From Methanobacterium sp. (GTDB lineage: Archaea; Methanobacteriota; Methanobacteria; Methanobacteriales; Methanobacteriaceae): 11,777 nt of DNA. Below are positions 10,201-11,777 of this stretch, in pieces (positions within the stretch are counted from its first letter, which is position 1; every line of letters starts with the position of its first letter). The position numbers and the translations under genes are program-made. The DNA lies in the NCBI GenBank assembly GCA_020854975.1, contig JAHKLQ010000124.1:1-11777 (forward strand), given 5' to 3'. The notes below the pieces were generated by a model. The model had not been told where the DNA came from and ran no database searches. It saw only the letters and a program-made list of their open reading frames with translations.

Positions 10201-11358
10201 ATGATTATTGATATCCCTTTAATTACAACTATCATAGCCATATTGGCCTGTTTATATGCCAGTTACTCAGATCTTAAACAGGGTATTATCCCCAATAAAC
10301 TTACCTTCCCTCTCATTGGTCTGGGTATACTACTTAATGGAATTTACGCCTTTATGATCGGCGATCTATGGTTTATTATCATTTGTGTGGTGGTTACTGG
10401 TGTGATATTTGCCCTGGGCTACCTGTTCTGGAAGATGGGGGCTTGGGCTGGGGGTGATGTGAAACTTTTCACTGCCCTGGCAGCACTTCTCCCTTTTTAC
10501 CCTGCTCTTGTATCTTACCAAATATTAGGGGTGTCATTCCCCCTAGAAGGGAGCTACCCATTCCCCTTAACATTGATAATTAACAGTATCTTATCAATCC
10601 TCCCTTTTCTCCTGATTTACGTGTTTTACATTGTTGTTAAGACCAAACCTTATTTAATGGATGAGTTAACAGCCCCATTGAAGAATTACAAGAAAAACAT
10701 ACTTTTAACTCTGGTTATTACTTCAGCTGTCACTTTAACCATTTTCATAACCCAACAGATCGGTCTGCAGATCATAATAATCTCATTAATATTAATTTAC
10801 TTACTCTCTTTAGTGATATCAAAACTACCCAATTATGTGAAGGCCGTGTTAGTGTCATTAGTTACAGTTTCTGCTCTTTTTTATAACTTCCAGATTACAA
10901 TTATGAGCATTGTGACTTTATTTATCTTTATAACCATTATAGAAATGGTGAAAAAACTTTTAACCTCTATTAATAAGGAAGCACTTCAAGATGATGTTGT
11001 TCTTGATGAGCTTCAGGAGGGAATGATACCCGCCTATAATTTATACCAGCAAGATAAGGAAATCTATGTTGATAACAAAAGTTTAACTGATAAAATAACA
11101 GAATCATTCAAAACAAGGGATCTGAGTAAACTCACTGCACCCCCAGGGAAACGATTGGTGGGAACTTTAGCTGCAGGGTTAACTTCCGATGATATCCAGC
11201 TTTTGAAGAAACTGCAAAAAGAGGGTAAAATTTCTGATAAGTTCCGGGTAAAAAAAGGAGTTCCCTTCGCACCATCTATCTTCATTGGACTCTTAATATC
11301 CCTTTTTATTGGGGATCTTGCCTATATTTTTCAGAAGATCCTTATTTGGATCATGTGA
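10201..11358 (+). CDS. Archaeal prepilin (class III signal) peptidase, A24 family, EppA-like
   Basis: The 385-residue polytopic membrane protein is an aspartic protease that should cleave class III signal peptides at the inner face of the membrane. The first catalytic Asp is Asp24 in SDLKQGIIPNKLT (23-35). The second is Asp86 in WAGGDVKLF (82-90), where the usual GxGD reads AGGD. Hydrophobic segments lie near 5-22, 37-54, 56-76, 92-107, 121-146, 167-185, 189-206, 214-247 and 358-384. A soluble, charged stretch (about 250-355, with LQEGMIPAY at 271-279) separates the last helix, which begins VPFAPSIFIG, like the C-terminal end of prepilin peptidases. This length fits archaeal EppA-type enzymes and A24 proteins with a special archaeal C-terminal domain better than short preflagellin peptidases (about 230). 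GAGG (10191-10194) lies six bases before the ATG. A likely substrate is encoded 215 bases downstream. Confidence 0.9.
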   Translation: MIIDIPLITTIIAILACLYASYSDLKQGIIPNKLTFPLIGLGILLNGIYAFMIGDLWFIIICVVVTGVIFALGYLFWKMGAWAGGDVKLFTALAALLPFYPALVSYQILGVSFPLEGSYPFPLTLIINSILSILPFLLIYVFYIVVKTKPYLMDELTAPLKNYKKNILLTLVITSAVTLTIFITQQIGLQIIIISLILIYLLSLVISKLPNYVKAVLVSLVTVSALFYNFQITIMSIVTLFIFITIIEMVKKLLTSINKEALQDDVVLDELQEGMIPAYNLYQQDKEIYVDNKSLTDKITESFKTRDLSKLTAPPGKRLVGTLAAGLTSDDIQLLKKLQKEGKISDKFRVKKGVPFAPSIFIGLLISLFIGDLAYIFQKILIWIM

Positions 11359-11455
11359 TCCCCCTCTGTAATCACTTGTTAAATTGGTATCATGGACCAA
11401 TAATCCAACATCTGAACTCTCTAACCGTTAAAATGCAATAATGAATATGATGTTG

Positions 11456-11492
11456 AGCCAATGCGCAATCAGTATTAGCCAATGTTTATATG
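11456..11492 (+). promoter_or_regulatory. Promoter region of the pilin-like gene with a repeated AGCCAATG
   Basis: AGCCAATG occurs at 11456-11463 and 11477-11484, a 21-base period (two helical turns). The second copy abuts TTTATATG (11485-11492), a good TATA box. Transcription from near 11511 would leave a leader of about 60 bases. The repeat could be an activator site in front of the TATA box; this is inferred from spacing only. Confidence 0.4.
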
Positions 11493-11544
11493 AATCATCT
11501 GCCTATAGACTATAATAATATTAATAGGATAGCAATAATAATTG

Positions 11545-11554
11545 TATGATCATA
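11545..11554. repeat. 10-bp palindrome in the leader of the pilin-like gene
   Basis: TATGATCATA is a perfect palindrome lying 19 bases before the ATG at 11574, flanked by the partial arms TGTAT and ATACA (11543-11547 and 11555-11559). It may be a protein-binding site or chance in AT-rich DNA. Confidence 0.35.
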
Positions 11555-11573
11555 ATACATCATCGTGATTAAA

Positions 11574-11777
11574 ATGGAAAATAAAGGACAGGCATCAGCA
11601 GAGTATTTACTACTCATAGTTGTGATTCTGATTATTATGGCTACAGTTACCTTGCCCATGGTGGGTTCTTCGGTAAATTCTACCATGGATATTTCAAGAA
11701 CATCTGATACAAAAAACGCAGTTCAAACCATAGCTAATGCTGTTGACCTGGTTTATGCTAATGGTCCTGGTGCAAAA
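11574..11777 (+). CDS. Class III signal peptide (pilin-like) protein, 3'-truncated
   Basis: Sixty-eight codons are visible before the window ends, and the frame is still open. The N-terminus has a short charged leader, MENKG, then QASAEYLLL and a hydrophobic stretch to about residue 28. This is the archaeal class III signal peptide (QxSxEYL, DUF361 type), in which the peptidase cuts before Gln6 and the hydrophobic helix then drives pilus assembly. The region after it (residues 29-68) is polar, with alternating Thr/Ser/Asn/Asp, as expected for a pilin head. GTGAT (11565-11569), the 3' part of the Shine-Dalgarno consensus, lies four bases before the ATG. The nearby A24 peptidase gene supports the reading. 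Whether it is a major pilin, a minor pilin or another processed surface protein cannot be told from this fragment. Confidence 0.9.
   Translation, partial: MENKGQASAEYLLLIVVILIIMATVTLPMVGSSVNSTMDISRTSDTKNAVQTIANAVDLVYANGPGAK

Overview
The window looks like chromosomal DNA of a methanogenic archaeon of the order Methanobacteriales, most likely a mesophilic Methanobacterium-like genus. The basis is family membership rather than one marker: a DUF11 adhesin-like surface protein, a class III signal peptide (pilin-like) protein beside an archaeal A24 prepilin peptidase, an ApgM-family enzyme of the archaeal/proposed-homoserine-kinase type, a stand-alone ACT protein before homoserine dehydrogenase, a MurT/GatD pair (this order makes pseudomurein), AT-rich coding sequence, GGAG/GGTGA-type ribosome binding sites and T-tract terminators. 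All genes seen lie on the + strand.

Layout. 1-840: the 3' end of a cell-surface protein with two DUF11 domains, a Ser/Thr linker and a C-terminal membrane anchor. Its first 267 bases use almost only A- or C-ending codons, and the bias stops abruptly. 1109-2584: an AsnB-type glutamine-hydrolysing asparagine synthetase with two unusual substitutions. 2723-4469: a tight cluster of a short GatC-like protein, a two-ACT-domain protein (ATGA overlap) and homoserine dehydrogenase. 4607-5818: an ApgM-family phosphomutase-like protein, which by sequence type and position may be the homoserine kinase of the threonine pathway. 5864-8064: a MurT-like Mur ligase followed by a GatD-like glutamine amidotransferase. 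8065-8377: a 313-base gap with a tandem 13-bp repeat carrying a small dyad. 8378-9988: CTP synthase, whose only conventional start codon is fused to its Shine-Dalgarno sequence. 10201-11358: an archaeal prepilin peptidase. 11574-end: the N-terminus of a class III signal peptide protein, a plausible substrate of that peptidase.

How the genes fit together. The central block concerns aspartate-family metabolism: Asp to Asn (AsnB), possibly Asp-tRNA or Glu-tRNA amidation (GatC-like), Asp semialdehyde to homoserine (Hom with a probable separate ACT regulator), and perhaps homoserine phosphorylation (ApgM-like). A second thread is glutamine-dependent amide transfer: AsnB, the GatC-like protein, MurT/GatD and PyrG all belong to such systems. 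Both ends concern the cell surface: adhesin on the left, pilin processing and pilin on the right. No mobile element, CRISPR array, tRNA or rRNA was recognised. The most useful leads are the codon-usage switch in the adhesin, the substituted AsnB residues, the homoserine kinase candidate, the MurT/GatD pair in a presumed pseudomurein organism, and the pyrG start.
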